Positions 40,572 through 49,577 of a stretch of 64,000 bases of DNA are shown here, piece after piece; the stretch's first letter is position 1, and every line of letters starts with the position of its first letter. The position numbers and the translations under genes were made by a program. The notes under the pieces are model-generated. The model saw nothing but the letters and a program-made list of their open reading frames with translations. It searched no databases and had not been told where the DNA came from. This DNA comes from Bacillota bacterium (GTDB lineage: Bacteria; Bacillota; DSM-12270; Thermacetogeniales; Thermacetogeniaceae). Where the stretch lies: the NCBI GenBank assembly GCA_013177945.1, contig JABLXW010000008.1, positions 248,001 through 312,000 on the forward strand, given 5' to 3'.

Positions 40572-42469
40572 CCCCTGTCTTCCGTTCCTGCCTCCCGGGC
40601 TTCGACTCGCCCGGTTCTTCCTGTCAAAACAGGAGCCACGCCAAACGCAAAGCAAACCCCGCACCCTGCACAGGCGTCGTCACGGCAGTCCGGGGTCGGG
40701 AGCCCGGCAAGCGCCCGCCTGTGCTCCCGCACCAGAAAATCCTTTTCAATTCCGGAGTCGATTAAATCCCAGGGGAGGGTTTCATCGTAGGCGATCCGGC
40801 GTCCGGCGTAGAATTCGGGATCGAGGCCAACCGCCCGGAAGCTTTCCTCCCACAGCGGGAAGCGGAAGTTTTCCGTCCACCCGTCAAACCTGCAGCCCCG
40901 GCGCCACGCCTCCACCAGAACCGGGGCGAGCCTGCGGTCCCCCCGCGCGAAAACGGCTTCCAGGAAGCTCATTTCGATCTGGTGCCAGTGGTAGACGGCC
41001 CCGCTCTTCCGGACGAGGCTTCGCAGGAACCGGTGCCTTTCCTCTAAAGCGGCGCGGGGCAGCTGCCCCTCCCACTGAAAGGGGGTATGGGCTTTCGGCA
41101 CAAAGGATGAGGCGCTGACCGCAAGCCGAACCTTTTTCCTCCCCCTAAAGACCTCCTGCGCGATCCGGCGCGTCTTTCGAACAAGATCCCCGATCCCTTC
41201 AAGGTCCGCCTGCTCCTCGGTGGGGAGGCCCACCATAAAATAGAGCTTGACCGCGGACCACCCGGCCTCAAAAGCGGTTCTCACCGCCTCCAGAAAATCG
41301 GCCTCGGTAACCCCTTTGTTGATCACGTTTCTGAGCCGCTGGGTCCCCGCCTCCGGGGCAAAAGTCAGACTCTTCCTTCTCTCTCCCGGAAGGCCGCGGG
41401 CAACCCCCACACTGAAAGAGTCTACCCGGAGCGAGGGCAGGGAAATCCCCGTGCGGGACGGGCCGCACTTCTCCCGCAAAAGGGGCAGAAAATCTCCTAA
41501 ACCACTGTAATCAAGGGTGCTTAAAGAAACAAGAGAAATTTCCTCGTAGCCGGTGTTCTTCAAGATCTCCCCCGCCTGGCGGAGCAGGGCCTCCGGGGTC
41601 CGCTCCCTCACAGGGCGGTAAATCATCCCGGCCTGGCAAAAGCGGCACCCCCTTGTGCACCCCCGGAAAACTTCGAGCATGCCCCGCTCGTGCACCGCCT
41701 CCGCGAGGGGAACCACGGGTGCGGCCGGGTAGTAGGCGGCGTCCAGGTCCCGCAAAAGGCGCCGCCTGACGCGGGGGGGCGCCTTGGGGTGCACCGGCTC
41801 AAGCCTGGAAACCCTCCCCTCCGGCGTGTACTCAACCCTGTAGAAACCGGGTACGTAGACGCCCGGGACCTCCGCGAGCTTCTCTAAAAGGGCCTCCCGC
41901 TTCTCCGTGAAACCGCCTTCTTTGGCCCTCTTCACCACCTCCAGGACCTCCAGGAGGGCCTCTTCCCCTTCTCCGATCACCAGGGCGTCGAAAAACGGGG
42001 CAACCGGCTCCGGATTGAAGGCAACAGGCCCCCCTCCGATCACCAGCGGGTGGAAGCCGGTGCGCTCACCTGCAAGCAGGGGAATGCCTGCAAGGTCCAG
42101 CATATTCAAAAAGTTGGTGAAGGTCAGTTCGTACTGCAGGGTAAAACCAATTACATCAAAGTCTGCCAGGGGGCGGTGGGACTCCAGGCTGAACAGGGGG
42201 AGGCCGCGCCGTCTTAATTCCTCCTCCAGGTCTCGCGCCGGCGCAAAGACCCGTTCCATCAGGTAGTCCGGCTGCGCATTAACCAGTCCGTACAGAATGT
42301 GAAGCCCTAAATGGGACATCCCCACCTCGTACAGGTCCGGAAAGGCAAAGGCCATTTTTACCGCGACCTCGTTCCAGTTCTTTTTCACCGCATTCCACTC
42401 CGTCCCCAAATAGCGGGCAGGCTTCTTGAGGCGGGGGAAGACCTCGCCTGTCAGGATCTGTTCCAGCAT
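40568..42469 (-). CDS. TIGR03960-family B12-binding radical SAM protein
   Basis: A 633-residue protein: an N-terminal region of the B12-binding type (about residues 20-170), a radical SAM domain with the three cluster cysteines in CTRGCRFC (Cys271, Cys275, Cys278), and a C-terminal cysteine cluster CAGCGVC at about 600 that may bind a further Fe-S centre. The substrate is unknown. Its operon partners (TIGR03936 and rng) suggest RNA modification or processing. ATG 42469 follows CAGGAGGTAGG. Confidence 0.88.
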   Translation of the reverse strand: MLEQILTGEVFPRLKKPARYLGTEWNAVKKNWNEVAVKMAFAFPDLYEVGMSHLGLHILYGLVNAQPDYLMERVFAPARDLEEELRRRGLPLFSLESHRPLADFDVIGFTLQYELTFTNFLNMLDLAGIPLLAGERTGFHPLVIGGGPVAFNPEPVAPFFDALVIGEGEEALLEVLEVVKRAKEGGFTEKREALLEKLAEVPGVYVPGFYRVEYTPEGRVSRLEPVHPKAPPRVRRRLLRDLDAAYYPAAPVVPLAEAVHERGMLEVFRGCTRGCRFCQAGMIYRPVRERTPEALLRQAGEILKNTGYEEISLVSLSTLDYSGLGDFLPLLREKCGPSRTGISLPSLRVDSFSVGVARGLPGERRKSLTFAPEAGTQRLRNVINKGVTEADFLEAVRTAFEAGWSAVKLYFMVGLPTEEQADLEGIGDLVRKTRRIAQEVFRGRKKVRLAVSASSFVPKAHTPFQWEGQLPRAALEERHRFLRSLVRKSGAVYHWHQIEMSFLEAVFARGDRRLAPVLVEAWRRGCRFDGWTENFRFPLWEESFRAVGLDPEFYAGRRIAYDETLPWDLIDSGIEKDFLVREHRRALAGLPTPDCRDDACAGCGVCFAFGVAPVLTGRTGRVEAREAGTEDRG

Positions 42470-42491
42470 TTTGGCCCTACCTCCTGAACCT

Positions 42492-42551
42492 ATTTTACCT
42501 TATTTTAACCAAAGCCAGTGCTTTTTTCTGTCAAATTAAATTTTCTGTCAA
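42492..42551 (-). promoter_or_regulatory. Possible promoter region with duplicated -35 motif
   Basis: Two TTGACA hexamers (42551-42546 and 42534-42529) lie 17 bases apart within a short direct repeat, and two TAAAAT hexamers (42507-42502 and 42497-42492) lie closer to the gene. No pairing gives the ideal 17-base spacing; the nearest is 21. Confidence 0.35.
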
Positions 42552-42621
42552 ATTAAAAAGGAAAGGCCGCCTCAGCAGGCAAGCCGCAAAAAGCTGCCTT
42601 ACTTTCTCCGGCCCCTGTCGG

Positions 42622-43281
42622 CTACGGCCGGTGCTGGAGCTGGAGGATCGGGTCCACCAGCCGGTTTCCCTGCCGCAGTTCAAAGCGAAAAAGGGTGCCT
42701 CCTGCAGTGCCGATCACCTGGCCCTGCACCACTTCCTGCCCGAGGCGCACCCCGATCCTGCCGAGCCTTCCGTAAAGACCGGAGATCCCGCCCTCGTGCT
42801 CGATAATCACCACTTTCCCCAACCCTTCCACCTCCGCGACCCGGATCACCCGGCCGGGCAGGACGGCTCGCACAAGAGCCTCCTTCGGAACCGCCAGCTC
42901 GACCCCCTCGTGAAACCGCGGCCAGCCGCTTCTGTCTTCCTGCCAGCCGAATCCCCGGACAAGGCGCCCCGTAACCGGAAGATCAGGCAGCCGCGCCGGA
43001 CTCCCGCTCACCGGGCGCGGCTCAGAAACCTGGACTTCCAGGCCCCGGCGCAACCAGGCCGCCCTGGCGCGGGCCGCAAGGGTGGAAAAATCATGATTCT
43101 TTGTGAAGTCCTCCGTCAGGAGATATTCCACCCCCTGCCGGACGAGGCGGGCAGGGCTCCCCTTCCCCTGGGCAAGCCCCCAGATCAGCCCGCAGATCAG
43201 CAGGGCGAAAAGGCTCCGGCAAAAAAAGCTTTTGACTCTCCTCACGGAGAAAATCCCGCGCGGGCAACCCCCTCCTCTCAT
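42622..43281 (-). CDS. spoIVFA: SpoIVFA-like membrane-anchored LytM protein
   Basis: A 219-residue protein with an N-terminal membrane helix (about residues 18-36) and a C-terminal M23/LytM domain (GRLVRGFGWQ, HEGVELAV, VIIEHEGGISGLYGRL). The zinc motif is altered (HEGVE where active enzymes have HxGxD), so it is likely non-catalytic. Its position after the min/rod genes matches spoIVFA, which tethers and inhibits the protease SpoIVFB in the sigma-K pathway. The partner gene spoIVFB, expected immediately downstream, is not there. Confidence 0.75.
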   Translation of the reverse strand: MRGGGCPRGIFSVRRVKSFFCRSLFALLICGLIWGLAQGKGSPARLVRQGVEYLLTEDFTKNHDFSTLAARARAAWLRRGLEVQVSEPRPVSGSPARLPDLPVTGRLVRGFGWQEDRSGWPRFHEGVELAVPKEALVRAVLPGRVIRVAEVEGLGKVVIIEHEGGISGLYGRLGRIGVRLGQEVVQGQVIGTAGGTLFRFELRQGNRLVDPILQLQHRP

Positions 43282-43341
43282 CCACGACCACTCCCCTCAC
43301 AGTCCTATAGGTTATATATGGCCGCGGCTGGAGGAATATAA

Positions 43342-44472
43342 CTAAAAAAGGATTTTCTCCCTTCTCATGTGAACGTTGAGAATCAGTCCCAGCGCAATCA
43401 TATTCGTCAGCATAAAGCTGCCGCCGTAGCTCAGGAAAGGCAGGGGGATCCCGGTGATCGGCATCAGGCCGATGGTCATCCCGATATTTTCCAAGATATG
43501 GAACAACCACATCGAAACGATCCCTCCCGCAAGTAGCCTTCCGAAAAGGTCGCGGGACTGAAAGGCAACCTGAAGCGTCCGGTTGAGGAGGTTGAAGTAA
43601 AGAAAAAGCAGGAAGCTCGCCCCCACAAAACCGAGTTCTTCTCCGACAACGGAAAAAATAAAGTCTGTGTGGTGTTCCGGTAAGAAATTCAGCTGCACCT
43701 GGGAGCCCCGGTACAAACCCTTTCCCCAGGGCCCGCCGGAACCGATCGCCACCAGGGACTGAATGATGTGGTAGCCCGCCCCCTGCGGGTCCCGGTAAGG
43801 GTTAATGAAAACGACAAGGCGCGCGATCTGATATTCCTTTAAAGGAAGGGGAAGATGGAGAGGAGAAAAGTGAAGGGCAAGGGCGAGCGCAAACGCGGCC
43901 AAACCCCCGCCCAGCAGACCGAAAAGCAGAAGCGGCCGCGCTCCCGCAAGAAAAAGCATTCCGAACAGAATGGCGACAAAAACCAGTCCCGTCCCCAGGT
44001 CGGGCTGGGCAAGCACCAGCAGCAGGGGCGCCGAAAAATAGAGAAAGCAGGGAAGGAGATCCCGGAAGCGCTGGAGTTCCCCCTGGCGCCTGACAAGATA
44101 AGAAGCAAAACAAACTACCATCAGGATTTTGCCGAATTCTGAGGGCTGCAGGAGAAAGGGGCCCAGGGAGATCCACTGCCGCGCCCCGCGCGAAGCATGC
44201 CCGATGAAGAGGACGGCAGCCAGGGAAACGATCACAAGTCCGTAAATAACGCGCTCAAAGCGCAAAAGTTTCGCGTAATCAAAAGAAAGCATCACGAACA
44301 CCGCAACCAGGCCCAGGCCGATCCACAGGATCTGCTTCTTGACGTAAAAAAGGGGATCGGTCCCGATGTTCGCGGTGGCACTGCTTAAAATTAAAAGGCT
44401 CAGCCCCAGGATCAGGAGGACTACAAAAAGAAAGGTGTAATCAAGGCTCTTAAGCAGGCGCCGGTTCAGCAT
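43342..44472 (-). CDS. rodA: Rod-shape SEDS protein RodA
   Basis: A 376-residue polytopic SEDS glycosyltransferase with ten helices. LQPSEFGKI, the loop with QPDLGTGLVF and the C-terminal ITGIPLPFLSYGG are family landmarks. RodA polymerises lipid II and works with its transpeptidase partner MrdA (46746) in the elongasome. It follows minE in the same direction and has a candidate promoter. Confidence 0.93.
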   Translation of the reverse strand: MLNRRLLKSLDYTFLFVVLLILGLSLLILSSATANIGTDPLFYVKKQILWIGLGLVAVFVMLSFDYAKLLRFERVIYGLVIVSLAAVLFIGHASRGARQWISLGPFLLQPSEFGKILMVVCFASYLVRRQGELQRFRDLLPCFLYFSAPLLLVLAQPDLGTGLVFVAILFGMLFLAGARPLLLFGLLGGGLAAFALALALHFSPLHLPLPLKEYQIARLVVFINPYRDPQGAGYHIIQSLVAIGSGGPWGKGLYRGSQVQLNFLPEHHTDFIFSVVGEELGFVGASFLLFLYFNLLNRTLQVAFQSRDLFGRLLAGGIVSMWLFHILENIGMTIGLMPITGIPLPFLSYGGSFMLTNMIALGLILNVHMRREKILF

Positions 44473-44504
44473 GAAAATGCCTCTCTCTCTTCAGCCTGGC
44501 CCCT

Positions 44505-44533
44505 ATTATAAATCATCGCCAGGGTTTCGTCCA
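44505..44533 (-). promoter_or_regulatory. Candidate sigma-A promoter of rodA
   Basis: On the minus strand TGGACG (44533-44528) and TATAAT (44510-44505) are 17 bases apart, in the minE-rodA gap. Confidence 0.6.
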
Positions 44534-44567
44534 TCCCGGCAGGGCTGGAAAGAAGAGAGAAAAAACT

Positions 44568-44849
44568 TCAATGCTGCTGGGGAGGGAGCCGCTTCATCTT
44601 GAGGACCGGGATATTTGCAACCAGAGCAACGCTCCCCTGGCCGCGGTGGAGGCTGATTTCCGTTGCCGCTTCATCAATTACCAGGTATTCTGTGACAACT
44701 TTCAGGAGGTCGGCGCGCAGGTGCTCCAGCAGCTGAGGAGAAACATCCAGGCGGTCGTGCATGAGCACAAGGCGAAGCCGCTCCTTTGCAAGATGCTTGC
44801 TCGGCCGGGAGGCCTCCCTCCCGAACACCCGCTGCAAAAGCTCCAGCAT
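44568..44849 (-). CDS. minE: Cell division topological factor MinE
   Basis: A 93-residue MinE. The N-terminal MLELLQRVFGR is the amphipathic membrane and MinD-binding helix, and the family region AKERLRLVLMHDR follows. It stimulates MinD ATPase and positions the Z-ring. Bacillus uses DivIVA instead, but many clostridia, like this one, have MinE. The gene follows minD by 18 bases. Confidence 0.92.
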   Translation of the reverse strand: MLELLQRVFGREASRPSKHLAKERLRLVLMHDRLDVSPQLLEHLRADLLKVVTEYLVIDEAATEISLHRGQGSVALVANIPVLKMKRLPPQQH

Positions 44850-44867
44850 TGAAATCCCTCCCCGCTC

Positions 44868-45668
44868 TCAACCGGTTCGGAGCCCAAGGATCCGCTTCAA
44901 CCGGTCCATGAAACTCCCATCCGCCTCTAAATCCATAAACGGCACCTCCTCACCGGCGATCCGGCGCGAGATGTTGCGGTAGGCTGCTCCCGCCCGGGAA
45001 TTAACGTTGAGCACCGCCGGTTCGCCCCGGTTCGTGGAGATGATAATCGTTTCATCCTCAGGCACGATCCCCAAGAGGTCGATCGCCAGATGCTCGATAA
45101 TGTCTTCGATATCCAGCATATCCCCCCGCTTTACCATCCGGGGCCGGATGCGGTTGATGATCAGGAGGGGGTCCCTCAATTCAGAGGCTTCCAGGAGGCC
45201 GATGATCCTGTCCGCATCCCTTACTGCCGCGACTTCAGGGGTCGTCACCACAATCGCTTTGTGCGCGCCTGCAATGGCGTTGCGGAACCCCTGCTCAATT
45301 CCGGCAGGGCAATCTACAATCACGTAATCACTTTCCCTCTCAAGTTCCTGGCAGAGTTCCCGGACCTGCTCGGGAGTCACGGCAGTCTTGTCCTTGGTCT
45401 GGGCAGCAGGCAAAAGAAAGAGGCTTTCGAAGCGCCGGTCCCGGATTAAAGCCTGCCTCAAACGACAGCGGCCGTGGGCAACGTCAACAAGGTCGTAGAC
45501 AATCCGGTTTTCCAGCCCCATGACAACATCGAGGTTCCGCAGTCCGATGTCGGCATCCACTAAGACAACCCGGTAGCCCATCATTGCCAGAGATGTACCG
45601 ATGTTCGCGGCCGTTGTCGTTTTCCCTACCCCACCCTTACCTGACGTGATAACCAAGACATCCCCCAT
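44868..45668 (-). CDS. minD: Septum-site ATPase MinD
   Basis: A 266-residue deviant Walker A ATPase (GKGGVGKTTTAANIG) with ADIGLRNLDVVMG and, at the C-terminus, an amphipathic membrane-targeting helix (SFMDRLKRILGL). It recruits MinC to the membrane. It starts at the base after the minC stop and is followed by minE, so minCDE form one operon. Confidence 0.95.
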   Translation of the reverse strand: MGDVLVITSGKGGVGKTTTAANIGTSLAMMGYRVVLVDADIGLRNLDVVMGLENRIVYDLVDVAHGRCRLRQALIRDRRFESLFLLPAAQTKDKTAVTPEQVRELCQELERESDYVIVDCPAGIEQGFRNAIAGAHKAIVVTTPEVAAVRDADRIIGLLEASELRDPLLIINRIRPRMVKRGDMLDIEDIIEHLAIDLLGIVPEDETIIISTNRGEPAVLNVNSRAGAAYRNISRRIAGEEVPFMDLEADGSFMDRLKRILGLRTG

Positions 45669-46553
45669 TTAAGATCCCCCTTTACCTTGTTCCCTTGAAT
45701 ACCGATCATAACCGGGCTGGTACTGCTCGATGATTACAATTCCGTCCTGAACGCGGGCAATCTCGGGTTGATGGGGCGGCATTGAAAAATCACCCTCAGG
45801 GGCGCGTGTGATATAACCTGCGATCCGGAGCTGGGAAGGTTCGAGTCGAAGGGCCGCAACCACCGCTTTCTCGTCCCCCAGCGCTCCGGCGTGGGCAATC
45901 CCCCGGAAGGTGCCCATGACAATAATGTTTCCTCCCGCGATCACCTCTGCCCCGGGGTTCACGTCGCCGAGCACCACGATATTTCCCGGGTAATACACCC
46001 GCTGCCCGGAACGGATCGTCCGCTGGACGAGTATTGTCTGCTCCTCCGAAACGATGTCGGCACGGGGACCCCGGGGTGCCGCCCGGTAGCAGGCTACAGG
46101 GATGTCATCCTTTGCGGCCTGGTTTGCCTCTGCGCCCCCTCCCGGGCCCTCTTCACCCCCTCCCTTTTGCTCGCAGCTTTCAGGCATCCTTTCTCCCAGG
46201 TAAGGATGCCGCTTGCTGTGCTTTTTTTTCTTTTTCCGGCCCTGCCGCGCTTCCTCTCCCACCCTTTTCACCTCCCGCTCACGCACCGGCACCTCTTCCT
46301 TTCGTGCGGGCCCTGTAATAATTCTCCGCAGCTGCAGGTTGTTCAGGGCAAAAACCTCTTGCAAACGCTCCAGCTGCTCTGACTGAAGATCCCGGGCGCC
46401 GAGGTCCACGCTCACCGCAGACCCGGCAAGAAAGCCGTCTGCCGCCGCGAGCTTCTCCATTAATTCCTTTAAAACAGCCTGAAAATTGCCTTCGGAATTA
46501 AGGACAACCGTGAGACCGTCACGGTTCCCCCTGAACTTCACCAGCTCTCTCAT
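45669..46553 (-). CDS. minC: Septum-site inhibitor MinC
   Basis: A 294-residue MinC. The N-terminal FtsZ-inhibiting domain (about 1-90) and the C-terminal beta-helix domain (VYYPGNIVVLGDVNPGAEVIAGGNIIVMG, GIAHAG) are both clear. They are joined by an unusually long linker (about 95-150) with a lysine cluster RKKKKKH and Gly/Glu stretches. The linker could bind RNA or DNA, but there is no evidence. It begins the minCDE operon. Confidence 0.92.
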   Translation of the reverse strand: MRELVKFRGNRDGLTVVLNSEGNFQAVLKELMEKLAAADGFLAGSAVSVDLGARDLQSEQLERLQEVFALNNLQLRRIITGPARKEEVPVREREVKRVGEEARQGRKKKKKHSKRHPYLGERMPESCEQKGGGEEGPGGGAEANQAAKDDIPVACYRAAPRGPRADIVSEEQTILVQRTIRSGQRVYYPGNIVVLGDVNPGAEVIAGGNIIVMGTFRGIAHAGALGDEKAVVAALRLEPSQLRIAGYITRAPEGDFSMPPHQPEIARVQDGIVIIEQYQPGYDRYSREQGKGGS

Positions 46554-46635
46554 TCCCGGCCAGCTGCCCCTCCAGTCCTTTCTTTCGAGACCATAATTTC
46601 TACCTCCTTCCTTTTGATTCCTGCTGTAAAGAAGA

Positions 46636-46664
46636 AAAAACGAGGCAAAAAATTCCTCGTTTTT
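46636..46664. terminator. Hairpin terminator between mrdA and minC
   Basis: AAAAACGAGG and CCTCGTTTTT form a 10-bp stem around CAAAAAATT, with T on one side and A on the other, so it could stop transcription from either direction. Confidence 0.7.
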
Positions 46665-46745
46665 CTAGCTTTTTTTGCCCTCCTTTGACAAATTCCGGAT
46701 AAAACACCCGCCTTTCGTGCCGCCGGAAGCCCTCAGGAAGGCACC

Positions 46746-49031
46746 CTATCCGGGCGGATTCGGGGGCGCGCTGCCATCGGGCGGCTGATCCTGGCTCCCG
46801 GCGCTCCCGTCAGGCGGTGCAATCCCGCCAGATTCTCCAGGCTGCTCCCCGGATCCAGAAGGCTGCTGCTCCGCAGGAGGCGGTTCGCCGGGTCCGGGAG
46901 AGGGCTCGCCCCCCGCAGGGGGCGGCGCAGGAGTCCTTTCGCCGGGAGCCGCCTGGTAAGCCGGAGGAGCAGAGCGCCGGGGCTGCACAGCCGGCGGCGC
47001 TGCTTCCCTTTCTTCACCTGTACCTGCCTCCTGTTCCTTGAGGCCGAAATACTCCGTGAAAACATCCTTTGCCACGATACCCGCCGATTCCGAACCGTGG
47101 TACCCGTACTCGATGACCCCCGCAAAAGCGATCTCCGGCTCCTCCGCAGGGGCAAAGGCAACAAAAACACCGTGGTAGAGCTCGCGCCCGCCAAGCTTCC
47201 TGCCGGACTGGGCAGTCCCTGTCTTGGCCGCAACCTTCACGGGGAAATCGGAAAAAAGCCAGGAGGCGGTGCCCCCGGGTGCGGTGACCCGCGTCATCGC
47301 CTCCCTGACGGTTTCCATCGTTTGCCTGGAAACGCTCACCCTGTGCACGACGTGTGGCCCGAACCGGGCGACGACCCTCCCCTGGCGGTCCTCGATCCGC
47401 TGCACCAGGTAGGGGCGCATCCGCTTCCCGTCGTTGGCGAGGGCCGCCACGTAGCTCGCCAGCTCCAGCGGCGTAAACTCGCTTTCCCCCTGTCCAATGG
47501 CCATATTGAAGGTCTCGAAGGGCTGCCAGTTCACATAAAAGCCTTTCATCTGGTAAAGGTCGCGCAGCTGCCGCTCTTCGTCCCGCTTCCGGGCAAGAAT
47601 CCGCTCCCTTTCTGCGGAAGTTTCCGCCCCGGCAAGCAGGCCCTGATACTTCTCTTCCAGCCTGGCCTGCTCCTCCCGGTACCACCTCTCCCTTTTCGGC
47701 CAGTTTTCGGCGCGTTTCTTTGCAGGGCTCGGCAAATTGCCCGCCACCTCTCCGGGAAGATCGACTCCGGTGGGCGCGTCCAGGCCGAATTCGCGGGCGA
47801 CCCTTGCCATCAGCTCGGCACCCGCCCGGCGCCCCGCCTCGATGAAGAAAACGTTGCAGGAAACGGCCATCGCCCGGAAAAAGTTCACCGGGCCGTGAAC
47901 CTGCCAGCACCCCGTAAAAGGCTTCAGCCAGTAAGAACCCTTGCAGGTAACCAGCTCCTGGAGCGAAATCTTTCCCGCTTCCAGGGCCGCCATCCCGGTG
48001 ATGGGCTTGAAGGTCGAACCGGGGGGGTACCGGCTGCTGATCGCCCGGTTGACCATCGTCGGCTCCTCACCCGGAGGGGGGTTGAGGTACTCCCGCACGG
48101 CGGAAACCGAAACCGGGGGAACAAGCCTGTTGGGATCGAAGCCAGGCCGGCTCGCCATTGCCAGAACCGCACCGGAGCGGACGTCCAGAACGACCGCAGC
48201 CCCCGCCTTTGCAGGGTGCCCCTTCTTGCGCAGTTCGGCAAGCACCCTGTCCATGCTCGCCTCAAGGGTTTTCTGGAGGTCATAATCAATGGTCAGGACG
48301 AGGCGGTTCCCCTGCTTGGGAGGGACCGTAATCAGGTCTTTATGGGGGATCGGCCTCCCCCGCACGTCCACCTCCACCTGCTGAAATCCGTCCTGGCCCC
48401 TCAGGTACTTTTCGTACCGGGCTTCCAGGCCAAACTTCCCGATCAGGTCCCCCAATTTGTATTTCTCTTCCCGCAGCCTTTCCAGCTCTGAAGCGCTGAT
48501 CTCCCCCACGTAGCCCAGGACGTGGCTGGCCAGTGCCCCCTCAGGGTAAAAACGTACGATCTCTTTCCCGATGACAACTCCCGGGAGTTCCGCCCGCCTT
48601 TCTTCCAGCCGCGAAACCACTTCCATCGGGATGTCCCGCTTGATCACAACCGGCTCGTAGGGGCGCCCTTTGTGCTCCGCAAGAAGCCTTCTGATGTAGG
48701 CGGCGTCGATCTCGGGGTAGGTATCGCTTAAAACAGCCGCCAGGCTGGAAATCGTCTGCTCCAGCTCCCGAGAGTCGCTCTGCTGCCGGACCAGGGAAAC
48801 TGTGTTGACGATTTTGCTCCCCGCCAGAACCTTGCCGTTCCGGTCCACAATATCCCCGCGGGGAGCGCGGATGGGCAAAAAGCGAAACTGGTTAAGTTCC
48901 GCCTTGGTCCTGTAAACAGGGGCTTCCAGCAGCTGGAGGGCCGCCAGGCGCAGGCCCAAAACTGCAAAGACGGCGATAATCAGCCCCCTGAAAAACCTGT
49001 ACTTCCCCTCAAGCCGGCGGTCCACCATCAC
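46746..49031 (-). CDS. mrdA: Penicillin-binding protein 2, elongation transpeptidase
   Basis: A 761-residue class B PBP with an N-terminal membrane anchor (14-33), a pedestal domain and a transpeptidase domain containing Ser339-Lys342 (STFK), Ser391-Cys-Asn393 and Lys603-Thr-Gly. It crosslinks peptidoglycan with RodA. Two features are unusual: a charged insert at about 436-500, between SxN and KTG, and a roughly 95-residue Pro/Gly/Ser/Gln-rich C-terminal tail. It follows mreD by 6 bases. Confidence 0.94.
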   Translation of the reverse strand: MMVDRRLEGKYRFFRGLIIAVFAVLGLRLAALQLLEAPVYRTKAELNQFRFLPIRAPRGDIVDRNGKVLAGSKIVNTVSLVRQQSDSRELEQTISSLAAVLSDTYPEIDAAYIRRLLAEHKGRPYEPVVIKRDIPMEVVSRLEERRAELPGVVIGKEIVRFYPEGALASHVLGYVGEISASELERLREEKYKLGDLIGKFGLEARYEKYLRGQDGFQQVEVDVRGRPIPHKDLITVPPKQGNRLVLTIDYDLQKTLEASMDRVLAELRKKGHPAKAGAAVVLDVRSGAVLAMASRPGFDPNRLVPPVSVSAVREYLNPPPGEEPTMVNRAISSRYPPGSTFKPITGMAALEAGKISLQELVTCKGSYWLKPFTGCWQVHGPVNFFRAMAVSCNVFFIEAGRRAGAELMARVAREFGLDAPTGVDLPGEVAGNLPSPAKKRAENWPKRERWYREEQARLEEKYQGLLAGAETSAERERILARKRDEERQLRDLYQMKGFYVNWQPFETFNMAIGQGESEFTPLELASYVAALANDGKRMRPYLVQRIEDRQGRVVARFGPHVVHRVSVSRQTMETVREAMTRVTAPGGTASWLFSDFPVKVAAKTGTAQSGRKLGGRELYHGVFVAFAPAEEPEIAFAGVIEYGYHGSESAGIVAKDVFTEYFGLKEQEAGTGEEREAAPPAVQPRRSAPPAYQAAPGERTPAPPPAGGEPSPGPGEPPPAEQQPSGSGEQPGESGGIAPPDGSAGSQDQPPDGSAPPNPPG

Positions 49032-49037
49032 CGGTGC

Positions 49038-49577
49038 TCACCCCCGGTAATCCAGAAACAGCCGCACGGGGTCCACCCCGGGAGGGGCCGGAGGGGCTGC
49101 CAGCCGGGTGAAGGGGCGAAAGAGAAAAACCGCAAGGAGGGTGTTGTAAAGGCCCCCCAGAATCAAATCACGCCAGACCAGAGAGAGCGAAAAGAAGGAG
49201 TGGCCGGTTATGCCCCGTCCTACGAGAAAAATCAGGCCGGAGAGCAGGCTCCCTGAAAAAACGAGAAAAAGAGAAACCAGCGGGTTTTCTTTGAAAACCT
49301 TTCCCTCCAGACAACCAACGGCATAACCAGCAACAAATCCGCTGAGCGCCTGGAGGCCGTAGCACCGGCCCACCAGGAGATCCCGGGCAAACCCAACCGC
49401 AAAACCAGCCGCCCCCCCGGCCCCGGCTCCGTAAAAGAGAGCAGTAAAAACAATCAAGACCAGGAGCAGATCGGGAACAACCCCTCTTAACTGAAAGAAA
49501 GGAATGATGGTGGTCTGAAAAATCAATGAAAGAAAAAAAGCAAGAAACAAGAGGAGAAGCCGTACTTCTTTCTTCAT
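49038..49577 (-). CDS. mreD: Rod-shape protein MreD
   Basis: A 179-residue membrane protein with about five or six helices, in the standard place after mreC, overlapping it by four bases. Family conservation is low, so assignment rests on size, hydrophobicity and gene order. It is thought to regulate the elongasome together with MreC. Confidence 0.88.
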   Translation of the reverse strand: MKKEVRLLLLFLAFFLSLIFQTTIIPFFQLRGVVPDLLLVLIVFTALFYGAGAGGAAGFAVGFARDLLVGRCYGLQALSGFVAGYAVGCLEGKVFKENPLVSLFLVFSGSLLSGLIFLVGRGITGHSFFSLSLVWRDLILGGLYNTLLAVFLFRPFTRLAAPPAPPGVDPVRLFLDYRG

